From positions 62,001-126,000 of the forward strand of contig CALFVU010000014.1 in assembly GCA_937928085.1 (NCBI GenBank): a stretch of DNA of 64,000 nt, in the 5' to 3' direction. Shown in pieces: positions 35,833 to 43,424 of this stretch. How positions within the stretch are numbered: position 1 is the first letter of the stretch; the number at the start of each line of letters is the position of its first letter. The notes beneath the pieces are model-generated. The model saw nothing but the letters and a program-made list of their open reading frames with translations, was not told the DNA's origin and made no database searches. Source of the stretch: an uncultured bacterium. Its GTDB lineage: Bacteria > Spirochaetota > Leptospiria > Leptospirales > Leptonemataceae. Position numbers and translations under genes: made by a program.

Positions 35833-36886
35833 GTAAGTTAAAAATACTTAAAGGATCTGCAGAATATTTATCAATCCATAAAGAATAATGTAAATGTGGA
35901 CCAGTAGACATACCTGTAGATCCAACAGTTCCGATTTCTAAACCTGCTCTTACATAAGTATTTTCTACAACATATCTATCCTTTAAATGCATATATCCCG
36001 AATAAATCATATTCCCATGATTGATCACGATAAAATTTCCTTCGTAATACATTTCTCTTGATAAAACTACTTTCCCATCAGCAATAGCAAAAACTACATC
36101 CCCTTCGTTTCCTTTAAGATCAATTCCCTTATGGATCGTATAAAAAGGCTTATAAAAAATTTTTTTTCCATTTAGGATTTCGTAATATTGGATTTTTCTA
36201 TATTTATACCATTCCGATGTAATTTTATGATAATCTCTGGGATAAGACAATTTATTGGTAATACAAAAAGGTATTAACTCAGAAAAAATTAGTTTTTTGA
36301 TTTCTTTTTCATTTTTTATTCTTTCTTGTAATTCTTTTTGTTCTTCTTTCGAAATTGTTCGTTTTTGAATATAGATAGGTTGATCAGAGTCAGGATATTT
36401 ACGAATGTGAACCAAAAATGAAATTCGTTTATAATCAGTATAGTTATTGTAGTGTTTTTCCCATAAAATTTCGTTTTGTTGTGTTGTAAGATCGGGTGGA
36501 AAGATATATATTGAATTCCATCCATAAGACTTTTGATTTATGGGAATTTCTTTCGAAATGGTTATATAAAATAATTTATGTCTTGTATCCTTTAAAAGTT
36601 TTAAATCATTTGGTAAAATTTCTATATACAAAACTTCACCACGAGAAAAACTATTCGAATATAAAATCAATTTCCAATCTTCCCAATCAAAAACTTTTAT
36701 TTGGGGTTCTTTAAATTCCCAATTATAAGGCAATTGAACATAAGTATTTTGAAATTCTCTCCAAAAAGTGTTGCTTTTTAAAGAAAAATTAATTATTATG
36801 ACAAAAAGCAAAAACCATGGGAGAAATTTATTTTTATAATTACTATTGGGAGCATCTTGGATTTTTTTTATTAGGTCCTTTTGCAT
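35822..36886 (-). CDS. M23-family (LytM) metallopeptidase, membrane-anchored
   Basis: A zinc endopeptidase-type domain that cuts, or senses, cell-wall peptide cross-links. The C-terminal part has HKGIDLKGNEGDVVFAIADG (first His and Asp ligands) and GPHLHYSLWID (HxH ligand), with the usual VGSTGMSTG between them. The N-terminal membrane segment is FLPWFLLFVIIINF. ATG 36886 is chosen; the segment upstream to 36946 in the same frame adds a second hydrophobic stretch. Either start makes this gene overlap the divergent thioredoxin gene by at least 70 bp. The active-site residues look complete, unlike the EnvC/NlpD-type activators that lack them. Confidence 0.85.
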   Translation of the reverse strand: MQKDLIKKIQDAPNSNYKNKFLPWFLLFVIIINFSLKSNTFWREFQNTYVQLPYNWEFKEPQIKVFDWEDWKLILYSNSFSRGEVLYIEILPNDLKLLKDTRHKLFYITISKEIPINQKSYGWNSIYIFPPDLTTQQNEILWEKHYNNYTDYKRISFLVHIRKYPDSDQPIYIQKRTISKEEQKELQERIKNEKEIKKLIFSELIPFCITNKLSYPRDYHKITSEWYKYRKIQYYEILNGKKIFYKPFYTIHKGIDLKGNEGDVVFAIADGKVVLSREMYYEGNFIVINHGNMIYSGYMHLKDRYVVENTYVRAGLEIGTVGSTGMSTGPHLHYSLWIDKYSADPLSIFNLPIR

Positions 36887-37377
36887 TATTACTTTTAGTA
36901 TATGGTATATTAGAAAAAAAGAAAACAAAAAAAATCTTCTATGCAATTTCTGCTATCTCTTTTTTGATTTTTTTCATCACAGGTAAAAAAAATCCTATTT
37001 ATCCTATTCAGTGGTATAATCAGAAATCGTATTTGCCAGAGCAGATTCAAGAAATCATAAAGATCCAAAATCAAAAACCAATTTTATTATTTTTTTATGC
37101 TGATTGGTGTAATTCATGTAAAGATTTAGAAAAAAGAATTCAAACGAAAGAGATAGCAAGTTTATTAAATCAAGGTTGGATTAGCATTAAAGTTGATGTT
37201 ACAAATTTTGAACTTTATCAAGATCAAATTCTAAAAAAATATAAAGTTTATGGAACACCCGCTATTTCGTTTATAAATTCCAATGGAGAAGTAATGCAAG
37301 AATTAACACTAGTAGGTTCAGAAATTCCTCTCCGAACATTCATTTCGATTTTAAGACAATTTGGCAATTATAAATAA
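36817..37377 (+). CDS. Membrane-anchored thioredoxin-like protein (DsbD C-domain type)
   Basis: Residues 10-60 contain two hydrophobic segments, and the rest is a thioredoxin fold: PILLFFYADWCNSCKDLEKR (active-site CxxC at 98-101, WCNSC) and VYGTPAISFINSNGEVM, with the cis-Pro. The WCxxCK form is common to the C-terminal domain of DsbD and to thioredoxin_7 proteins. The domain should face the periplasm and pass reducing equivalents, for example in cytochrome c maturation; the two c-type hemes of the nearby peroxidase would be customers. Its 5' end overlaps the M23 gene head to head. Confidence 0.83.
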   Translation: MGEIYFYNYYWEHLGFFLLGPFALLLLVYGILEKKKTKKIFYAISAISFLIFFITGKKNPIYPIQWYNQKSYLPEQIQEIIKIQNQKPILLFFYADWCNSCKDLEKRIQTKEIASLLNQGWISIKVDVTNFELYQDQILKKYKVYGTPAISFINSNGEVMQELTLVGSEIPLRTFISILRQFGNYK

Positions 37378-37381
37378 AAAT

Positions 37382-38938
37382 TTATAGATTATAATTCATT
37401 TTTAAACCAAATTCTAAAAACATTTGTGATTCTTTTAAAGAATTATATCGATCTTTACTTTTGTATAAAATTTGATAAGGAATCAAATATAATTCATTAA
37501 AATAATAAACATCCAAAGTTTGACTGGTAAGATAATCAAAAATTTCTTTTTTCTCTATGGTATTTTTCCATTCTGAGCGATAAAGGCTCATATAAAAAGT
37601 TTGAGTTGTTTTAGGACTTTTATAAAATGTATTCTGCCATATAAACTTAATAGTTTGCCCATAAAACTTCCCCGACATTTTGAAATCTGAACGCAAAAAG
37701 AAAGTGAGTCGATCCTGAACCAAATTATTTTCTTTAGAAATCTGACGAATTTGATTTTTACCAAAAGTATAAAGATCAAAAGCAAATAAAAATTCAGAAT
37801 CAAAAATCATTAAAAAACGGAAAGGAATTTCTACTTTAATTGCATTTGACTGTAGATGATTATTGAATACTAAGTTTGTAGTAAAAATATTTTTAATTAT
37901 GGAAGTAGCAATGATATAAGAAGAAACAACATTCGTAGAAGATAATCTTGCATCATAATCAAAAAATCTTTGATAATACCCCAATTCAAAATAAGGAAAA
38001 ATATAATGCCAAAAGAAAGGAAAAAATTCTTCAGTTTTTATCTGAACAAAATAATTGGTATAAAGATTTTTATATCCTATAAAATTATACCGTATTTCTG
38101 AATACAAATCTACATAAGGCTGATTTTGTACTAAATTTCTATTTAAAATAGATAACAGTTTTGGATTTACAACTTGATAATAATAATTTACTAAAAAACC
38201 ATATTTCCAATTTTTCGAATGGATACTTAAACCAAATGTAGTACCACCACCCCAATTCCATAATGGAGGAGATTTCATCTGTAATTGATGATTCTGAATA
38301 TAAGAAGATTGATTTTTTAAAAGATCAGTATGAAAATTATAAAAATCAAAATATTTTTTGATTGCGGTGTTTTCACTTCCTATAGCGATTCCAAATTTAG
38401 GTTCTAAAGAAAAATCAGAACTAATTTCTTTCGTAACGATAGTTTCTTGTTTTTCTAGTTCTTGTTTCTCTTCCTCTTGTCTTTGTCTTTCTTCTTCTAA
38501 CTTTTTCAGTTCTTCTTCTTTTATTTTTTCTTCCTCCTGTAATTTTTGTAGTTCCTCAATTCTTTTCAGTTCTTCTAACTTTCTTTTTTCTTCTTCTAGT
38601 CTTTGTCTCTCCTCTAGTTGTTTTTTAAGTTCTTCTTCCAATTTACGGAGTTCTTCTTCTTTTTTCTTTTTTTCTTGTTGAATGTTCAAAAGCTTGTTCC
38701 TTTCTTCTTCTTGTTTTTTAAACTGTTCTTCTGTTATGTATATGATTTTACTGATTTGATTTTTTTCTATAACTTGTATTGTTTGATCATTTAAAATAAT
38801 TTCTACTTTTGTTATGGTTTGTCTTGATATTCTCCCTTTTAGGATTTTCCCATCTTTTAAAATAATTATCTCAGAAAAAATCTCTTCTATTGCTAACAAA
38901 TAAATCAAACATATTAAAAAAATTGACAATTTCTTCAT
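37382..38938 (-). CDS. Outer-membrane beta-barrel protein with charged coiled-coil linker
   Basis: The order is signal peptide (1-23 from ATG 38938, MKKLSIFLICLIYLLAIEE), a small beta domain starting EIIILKDGKILKGRI (residues 24-70), about 100 residues of Lys/Glu/Arg/Gln coiled coil (EELRKLEEELKKQLEERQRL and similar), and about 340 residues rich in aromatic residues and alternating strands, ending MNYNL. This looks like an outer-membrane barrel with a periplasm-crossing coil. I do not recognise a named family. The coil is low-complexity, so similarity searches there will be misleading. It converges on the thioredoxin gene with 4 bp between stops. Confidence 0.75.
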   Translation of the reverse strand: MKKLSIFLICLIYLLAIEEIFSEIIILKDGKILKGRISRQTITKVEIILNDQTIQVIEKNQISKIIYITEEQFKKQEEERNKLLNIQQEKKKKEEELRKLEEELKKQLEERQRLEEEKRKLEELKRIEELQKLQEEEKIKEEELKKLEEERQRQEEEKQELEKQETIVTKEISSDFSLEPKFGIAIGSENTAIKKYFDFYNFHTDLLKNQSSYIQNHQLQMKSPPLWNWGGGTTFGLSIHSKNWKYGFLVNYYYQVVNPKLLSILNRNLVQNQPYVDLYSEIRYNFIGYKNLYTNYFVQIKTEEFFPFFWHYIFPYFELGYYQRFFDYDARLSSTNVVSSYIIATSIIKNIFTTNLVFNNHLQSNAIKVEIPFRFLMIFDSEFLFAFDLYTFGKNQIRQISKENNLVQDRLTFFLRSDFKMSGKFYGQTIKFIWQNTFYKSPKTTQTFYMSLYRSEWKNTIEKKEIFDYLTSQTLDVYYFNELYLIPYQILYKSKDRYNSLKESQMFLEFGLKMNYNL

Positions 38939-38967
38939 GATAAAATAATTTTTTTTCTTTATGCTTT

Positions 38968-38996
38968 TTGACAATCATAAATAAACTTGATATTAC
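38968..38996 (+). promoter_or_regulatory. Consensus promoter with extended -10 for the YgaP-like gene
   Basis: TTGACA at 38968-38973, an exact 17-bp spacer and TATTAC at 38991-38996, with TG at 38988-38989 one base before the -10 (extended -10). Transcription would begin near 39003. The -10 overlaps the left arm of the dyad at 38992. Confidence 0.6.
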
Positions 38997-39032
38997 ACTA
39001 AAAAATTAAAAATTTAATAAAAACAGTGTAAT
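38992..39032. promoter_or_regulatory. Nested inverted repeats overlapping the promoter (operator-like)
   Basis: Outer arms ATTACACT (38992-38999) and AGTGTAAT (39025-39032) are exact reverse complements with centres 33 bp apart. Inside them ATTAAA (39005-39010) and TTTAAT (39013-39018) form a second dyad with almost the same centre. It covers the -10 and start point of the plus-strand promoter and lies between divergent genes. Confidence 0.5.
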
Positions 39033-39087
39033 TAGAATTGCTATTTTTACGAATTTGATTTCTTTATGATAAGAAGGAGGTGTGAGT

Positions 39088-39267
39088 ATGACAAAAAATG
39101 TTGGAAATATAGACCGTGCAATTCGAATTATTGTAGGAGTAGTGATTGTGGGTTTAGGATTTTTTTATGAAAGTTGGTGGGGAATTATAGGGATTATACC
39201 CATAATTACAGGAAGTATTGGTTGGTGTCCTGCATATATTCCTTTTAAGATTAATACCAATAAATAA
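39088..39267 (+). CDS. YgaP-like small membrane protein (DUF2892)
   Basis: A 59-residue protein of the DUF2892 / YgaP transmembrane type: MTKNVGNIDRAIRIIVG (the family's N-terminal helix with NVGxxDRxIR), two membrane helices, and the closing GSIGWCPAYIPFKI with its conserved GWCPxY. In YgaP this domain anchors a rhodanese; stand-alone forms are common and of unknown role. ATG 39088 is used because AAGGAGG at 39074-39080 lies 7 nt upstream; the earlier GTG at 39082 has too little spacing. It sits in its own unit between a promoter and a terminator. Confidence 0.9.
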   Translation: MTKNVGNIDRAIRIIVGVVIVGLGFFYESWWGIIGIIPIITGSIGWCPAYIPFKINTNK

Positions 39268-39271
39268 AATC

Positions 39272-39310
39272 AAAATGAAAGATTCCCAAATGAGAATCTT
39301 TCATTTTTTA
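39272..39310 (+). terminator. Rho-independent terminator after the YgaP-like gene
   Basis: AAATGAAAGATTC at 39273-39285 pairs with GAATCTTTCATTT at 39294-39306 around an 8-nt loop, with a T-run completing the arm. It is the cleanest long-stem terminator of the window and lies 5 nt after the stop. Confidence 0.88.
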
Positions 39311-39334
39311 AAAAATCATATTCCTTAAAAAAAA

Positions 39335-40333
39335 ATGCAGCCAAAAGTATTATTTTATAGTTCTAAAAAATACGATATTGATTTTTTTACGAAATGGAAT
39401 CATGAATTTAATTTTAATTTGGATTTCCTAGAAACTCCCTTAAACGAAAGAACGGTAGAGTTATCAAAAAACTATCATGCAATTTGTATTTTTGTAAATG
39501 ATCAAGCAAATCAAAAGATCATAAAAGCACTAAAAGATAATCAAATTTCTTTGATAGCTTTACGATGTGCGGGTTTTAATAACATAGATTTAGATGCAGC
39601 AAAAAAATATGATATCAAAATAGTTCGTGTTCCTGCATATTCACCGAATGCTGTTGCAGAACATGCAGTAAGTTTAATTCTTACATTAAATCGTAAAACT
39701 CATAAAGCTTATAATCGTGTTAAAGAAATGAATTTTTCTTTAGATGGATTACTGGGATTTGATTTAAATCAAAAGATCATTGGTGTTATTGGTACAGGTA
39801 AAATTGGAAGTATTTTTGCAAAAATAATGAAAGGATTTGGTTCTGAGGTTATCGCATATGATATGATAAAAAATTATGAATTAGAAAAAAATTCTATCGT
39901 TCGCTATGTTGGATTAGAAGAATTGTTTCGAAATTCAGACATTATTTCTTTACATTGCCCTTTAACGAAACAAACAAAATATCTAATCAATGAAAATTCA
40001 ATTTCTTTAATGAAAACAGGTGTGATGATTATCAATACAGGTAGAGGAGCTTTAATAGATACAAAAGCAATTATAAAAGGATTAAAAAATAAAAAAATCG
40101 GTTACTTAGGAATTGATGTTTATGAACAAGAAGAAGATTTATTTTTTAAAGATCTTTCTTACGAAATTATCCAGGATGATGATATTGCAAGACTTGTTAC
40201 GTTTCCTAATGTTTTAATAACTGCACATCAAGCATTTTTTACTGATAATGCAATGAATGAAATCGCGAAAACAACTTTAAATAATATTTATCAATTTTTT
40301 ATAAAAAATCAAATTGTTAACGAAGTAAGTTAA
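39335..40333 (+). CDS. ldhA: D-lactate dehydrogenase (D-2-hydroxyacid dehydrogenase family)
   Basis: An NAD-dependent D-lactate dehydrogenase that reduces pyruvate. The NAD-binding Rossmann loop is GVIGTGKIGSIFAKIM, followed by the acidic residue in AYDM. The catalytic Arg lies in RCAGFNNIDLDAAKKYDIK, the Glu in DVYEQEE, and the His in LITAHQAFFTDNAMNEIA, which is close to the HQAFLT of fermentative LdhA rather than to PdxB or SerA. Length 332 is typical. It follows the YgaP-gene terminator and converges on the small gene downstream of serC with 5 bp between them. Confidence 0.92.
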   Translation: MQPKVLFYSSKKYDIDFFTKWNHEFNFNLDFLETPLNERTVELSKNYHAICIFVNDQANQKIIKALKDNQISLIALRCAGFNNIDLDAAKKYDIKIVRVPAYSPNAVAEHAVSLILTLNRKTHKAYNRVKEMNFSLDGLLGFDLNQKIIGVIGTGKIGSIFAKIMKGFGSEVIAYDMIKNYELEKNSIVRYVGLEELFRNSDIISLHCPLTKQTKYLINENSISLMKTGVMIINTGRGALIDTKAIIKGLKNKKIGYLGIDVYEQEEDLFFKDLSYEIIQDDDIARLVTFPNVLITAHQAFFTDNAMNEIAKTTLNNIYQFFIKNQIVNEVS

Positions 40334-40338
40334 AATTT

Positions 40339-40545
40339 TTATTCTAAAGCTTTTTTAAGGCGAATTAGATTTTCTAATAATTTTTCAAAAGCTTCGTCTC
40401 TTGCTTGATCATCAGCAAAAGGCAAAATTCTTTTTCCCGATACAGAATCCATTACAATTTCAATTGTGGAATTAGGTCCTTTTTTTATGGATCTTGCATG
40501 TTCAAGATTAATAAGCTCTGTTTTTCCTAACTTTAACCATAGCAT
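40339..40545 (-). CDS. Small conserved-looking protein (68 aa) downstream of serC
   Basis: The gene lies 1 nt after the serC stop on the same strand and so should be co-transcribed. The protein starts MLWLKLGKTELINLEHARSI and ends in a Leu/Lys helix, with a short beta region between (IEIVMDSVSGKRILPFA). No family is recognised. The close coupling and normal codon use suggest it is real. Confidence 0.6.
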   Translation of the reverse strand: MLWLKLGKTELINLEHARSIKKGPNSTIEIVMDSVSGKRILPFADDQARDEAFEKLLENLIRLKKALE

Positions 40546-40546
40546 A

Positions 40547-41644
40547 TTAACTATATTTTTTACAAAAATCTAGCATAAACTCTGCTAATAGCTTACAGCC
40601 CTCTACTGGCATTGCATTATAAATTGAAGCTCGCATACCTCCTACACTTCTATGCCCTTTAAGATTATATAATTTTAGTTTTTTTGCCTGATTCACAAAC
40701 TCATCTTCTAGAGAAGGATCTTTTAGTCTAAATGTAACATTCATCAATGAACGATCTTCTTTAACGGAATGACCGATATAAAAACCTCCGGATTGATCAA
40801 TGGCATCGTAAATGTATTTTGCTTTTTCTCGATTGATCTGATCAATTGTCTCTACACCTCCTTTTTTTTCTAGCCATTGGAGTACTAAGTAAAAAACATA
40901 GATCTGAAAAGTAGGAGGTGTATTATATAAACTATTATTTTTTGCGAAAGTAGAATAACGAAACATAGTAGGTAGGTGTTCGTATTCCCTTTGATAATAT
41001 TCTTTATCAATGATTACTACTGTCATTCCCGAAGGTCCAGCATTTTTTTGTAATCCAGCATACACCAGTCCAATATGAGTCCAATCAATAGGTCTCGAAA
41101 TGAAATCTGAGCTCATATCAATAATCAATTTAGTATCTTTAGGTTTAGGAAATTCAAAATATTGTGTACCAAAAATGGTGTTATTCGAAGTAATGTGTAA
41201 ATAAGACAAACCTTCAGGAATAGTGTAGTGCTTTGGTATATAACTAAAATTTTTATCTTCTGAAGAAGCAACAATTACATAATCTACATTTTGTTTTTTT
41301 GCTTCTTCGATTGCTTTGGTAGACCAAGTTCCGGTGTTTATATAACCTGCTTTTCCTGTTTTTTGATTAAAGCGATTTCCCGTTAAATTTAAAGGAACTA
41401 AAGCAAATTGTGTAGAAGCTCCCCCGGTCATATATAATATATCGAAACGATCTGGAATGTTTGCTACTTTTCTTAATAACGTCATAGAATCGTTATGAAG
41501 TTTTTCAAAAGTACCACCTCTATGAGACATTTCCATAATCGACATTCCAGTATTTTGATAATCTAAAAGCTCTTCTTGAATTTGTTGCAATACCTCTGTA
41601 GGAAGCATTGCAGGACCGGGTGAAAAATTATAAACACGATTCAT
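40547..41644 (-). CDS. serC: Phosphoserine aminotransferase (SerC)
   Basis: SerC converts 3-phosphohydroxypyruvate to phosphoserine in serine synthesis, and can serve pyridoxal phosphate synthesis. RVYNFSPGPAMLPTEVLQQI is the N-terminal signature. MSIMEMSHRGGTFE and LYMTGGASTQFALVPLNL are the phosphate and PLP regions, AGLQKNAGPSGMTVVII holds the Schiff-base Lys, and the C-terminal GHRSVGGMRASIYNAMP is diagnostic. Length 365 is usual. It is followed at 1 nt by the small unknown. serA and serB are not in the window. Confidence 0.96.
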   Translation of the reverse strand: MNRVYNFSPGPAMLPTEVLQQIQEELLDYQNTGMSIMEMSHRGGTFEKLHNDSMTLLRKVANIPDRFDILYMTGGASTQFALVPLNLTGNRFNQKTGKAGYINTGTWSTKAIEEAKKQNVDYVIVASSEDKNFSYIPKHYTIPEGLSYLHITSNNTIFGTQYFEFPKPKDTKLIIDMSSDFISRPIDWTHIGLVYAGLQKNAGPSGMTVVIIDKEYYQREYEHLPTMFRYSTFAKNNSLYNTPPTFQIYVFYLVLQWLEKKGGVETIDQINREKAKYIYDAIDQSGGFYIGHSVKEDRSLMNVTFRLKDPSLEDEFVNQAKKLKLYNLKGHRSVGGMRASIYNAMPVEGCKLLAEFMLDFCKKYS

Positions 41645-41689
41645 AATTTACTTGATTTTTTGTAATCATTCAATGTAAAGTATTTTTTA

Positions 41690-42535
41690 ATGATATCAAA
41701 AGTTTTTGAAGATTATAAAAATTTAGAGTTTGTTAATATTTCTAATGGGACTTGTAATTATTTACAAGATAGACAACAACATTTGTATTATTTCACAAAA
41801 AAAAATTTAACTTCAAAAGAATATAGAAATTTACTAGACCAAGGTTTTCGTAGAGCTGGAAAATATGTATATAGGCCATTTTGCAACTTTTGTAGTGAAT
41901 GCCAGATTATTAGAGTTCCTGTTCATTATTTCAAAAAAAGTAAATCTCAGAAAAGAGTTTGGAATACTTTGCATAAATTGGGCTTTGATTTTAAGATTAC
42001 AAAACCTTTTTTTTCTTTGGAAAAATTGATAATCTATTTAAAATATTTAAAAATAGTACACAATTCAACTTATAAAAATCTATTAATGGATAACCTAACA
42101 ATAAACACAGAAACTTATAAAACAAATCAGCCAATTCTTATAGACCTTATAGAGGGGGTTTCTAAATATCCAGAATTTTTCAAAAGCGTTTACGAAGATT
42201 ATAATGATTTTTTTCTTACTACGTGTTTAGAAAAAGAATCAACTAAAGAACTAAATCTATGGATTAATCAAAAACTTATAGGTATTGGAATTTTAGATAT
42301 TGTAGAAGATGCGTATTCTTCTGTTTATTTTTTTTACGACCCTGATTTTCAAAAATATAGTATAGGTACTTTTTCTATTTTATTAGAAATCGAAATAGCA
42401 AAACTTTATAATTTAAATTATTATTATTTGGGTTATTATATAAATGATTGTTCAAAAATGAATTATAAAAAAAACTTTAGACCTAACGAAATAAAAAGGA
42501 TTTACGAAAAAAATTACCGAAATTTTCTTAAGTAA
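41690..42535 (+). CDS. bpt: Aspartate/glutamate leucyltransferase (Bpt, ATE1-like)
   Basis: Bpt adds leucine from Leu-tRNA to N-terminal Asp or Glu, feeding proteins to the N-degron pathway through ClpS. The N-terminal block has GTCNYLQDRQQHL (the family's C-x-Y-L-P motif), then LLDQGFRRAGKYVYRPFC and CNFCSECQIIRVPV with the Cys pairs, and SQKRVWN. The C-terminal half has the GNAT-like YLGYYINDCSKMNYKKNF, the usual substrate motif. Length 281 is normal for bacterial Bpt. Standing alone on the plus strand, it diverges from serC and ends at the terminator hairpin at 42588. Confidence 0.9.
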   Translation: MISKVFEDYKNLEFVNISNGTCNYLQDRQQHLYYFTKKNLTSKEYRNLLDQGFRRAGKYVYRPFCNFCSECQIIRVPVHYFKKSKSQKRVWNTLHKLGFDFKITKPFFSLEKLIIYLKYLKIVHNSTYKNLLMDNLTINTETYKTNQPILIDLIEGVSKYPEFFKSVYEDYNDFFLTTCLEKESTKELNLWINQKLIGIGILDIVEDAYSSVYFFYDPDFQKYSIGTFSILLEIEIAKLYNLNYYYLGYYINDCSKMNYKKNFRPNEIKRIYEKNYRNFLK

Positions 42536-42587
42536 ATTTACTTATTTACCGAATTTACAGATAGGTTGATAATCATCAAGATTGTCC

Positions 42588-42619
42588 GGGCACTACTTTA
42601 CGTGGTGTCCTTTTTTTTT
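42588..42619 (+). terminator. GC-rich hairpin plus T-run, immediately before the next start codon
   Basis: GGGCACTAC (42588-42596) pairs with GTGGTGTCC (42602-42610) as nine base pairs with two G-U wobbles around a 5-nt loop, then nine Ts (42611-42619). This is a normal intrinsic terminator for bpt, yet it ends 3 nt before ATG 42623 of the next gene. It may double as a regulatory structure there. Confidence 0.75.
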
Positions 42620-42622
42620 AAA

Positions 42623-43399
42623 ATGAAGTTTATTACTTTACATTTATTACTTGCCTTCTTTTTTAGTTCTTTATTTGCAAATCAGAATTCTTACTGGTTT
42701 CGAATTTTTCTTGGATATGGTATTTATGGAACTGGCAATATAATTAACTCTTCCGGACAAGGCTTAAAATTAATCGAGCAAGGAATTAACAATGGATTTT
42801 TATATTCTCCGATTTGGTCTCCTATCGTAAATACGTATGGCCCAGTTTACAAAAATCAAGATTTTTCAATAAGCTCTTATTCAGTAGATTTTCAATTTTT
42901 TAAATACACAAATAACAAAGAATATGGAATCAGTATTAATTTTTTTGATTTAGGTTTTAGTTCTTACATACCTACCAGTTTTTTAAATGTAAACAAATTG
43001 ATCTCAGAATCCAATCTCTATTACCCTGTGACCAAAGAAATTACGAAAAGATCCGTATTGGCAAGTGTAGTTCAATTCGATGTTTTTTTCAATTATAATT
43101 TTTTAACTATTGATATTTTTAGTCTTTCTTTTGGATTCGGTACTGGTATAGGGTATGGAAATCTTTCGTATTCTGGACCATATATTCAAGAAGCTCATAT
43201 TATAGGAAATTTTGGGCTAAAAATTGATCTTAATAACTATCTCCTAAAAGCAAATTTTAAAATCAGCGGACATACTGCAAAAACTGGAACTTCGAATTTT
43301 ATTGATCGAAGAAAAGTATTAGTGAATCCAAGAAGAGGAGAAATTATAATAGCAACTTTTCAATTAGGCTTAACTTTTCCTTTGACTTTTAAAAATTAA
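42623..43399 (+). CDS. Beta-rich exported protein, probable outer-membrane barrel
   Basis: From ATG 42623 the protein starts with a signal peptide, MKFITLHLLLAFFFSSLFAN. About 235 residues of alternating strands rich in Tyr, Phe, Gly and Asn follow (FRIFLGYGIYGTGNI, then SFGFGTGIGYGNLSYSG), ending in a strand LGLTFPLTFKN. The pattern suggests a small outer-membrane beta barrel; no named family is recognised. The earlier TTG at 42566 would put the terminator hairpin inside the coding region and is unlikely. No Shine-Dalgarno can be seen. Confidence 0.7.
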   Translation: MKFITLHLLLAFFFSSLFANQNSYWFRIFLGYGIYGTGNIINSSGQGLKLIEQGINNGFLYSPIWSPIVNTYGPVYKNQDFSISSYSVDFQFFKYTNNKEYGISINFFDLGFSSYIPTSFLNVNKLISESNLYYPVTKEITKRSVLASVVQFDVFFNYNFLTIDIFSLSFGFGTGIGYGNLSYSGPYIQEAHIIGNFGLKIDLNNYLLKANFKISGHTAKTGTSNFIDRRKVLVNPRRGEIIIATFQLGLTFPLTFKN

Positions 43400-43424
43400 A
43401 AAATAAATTGGACACATATTTTTT

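Noticed and set aside
38358-38681. Ser/Cys-rich 107-codon ORF on the plus strand
   Set aside because: It lies antisense to the Glu/Lys coiled coil of the outer-membrane protein; its composition (runs of Ser and Cys) is simply the reverse of GAA/AAG codons.
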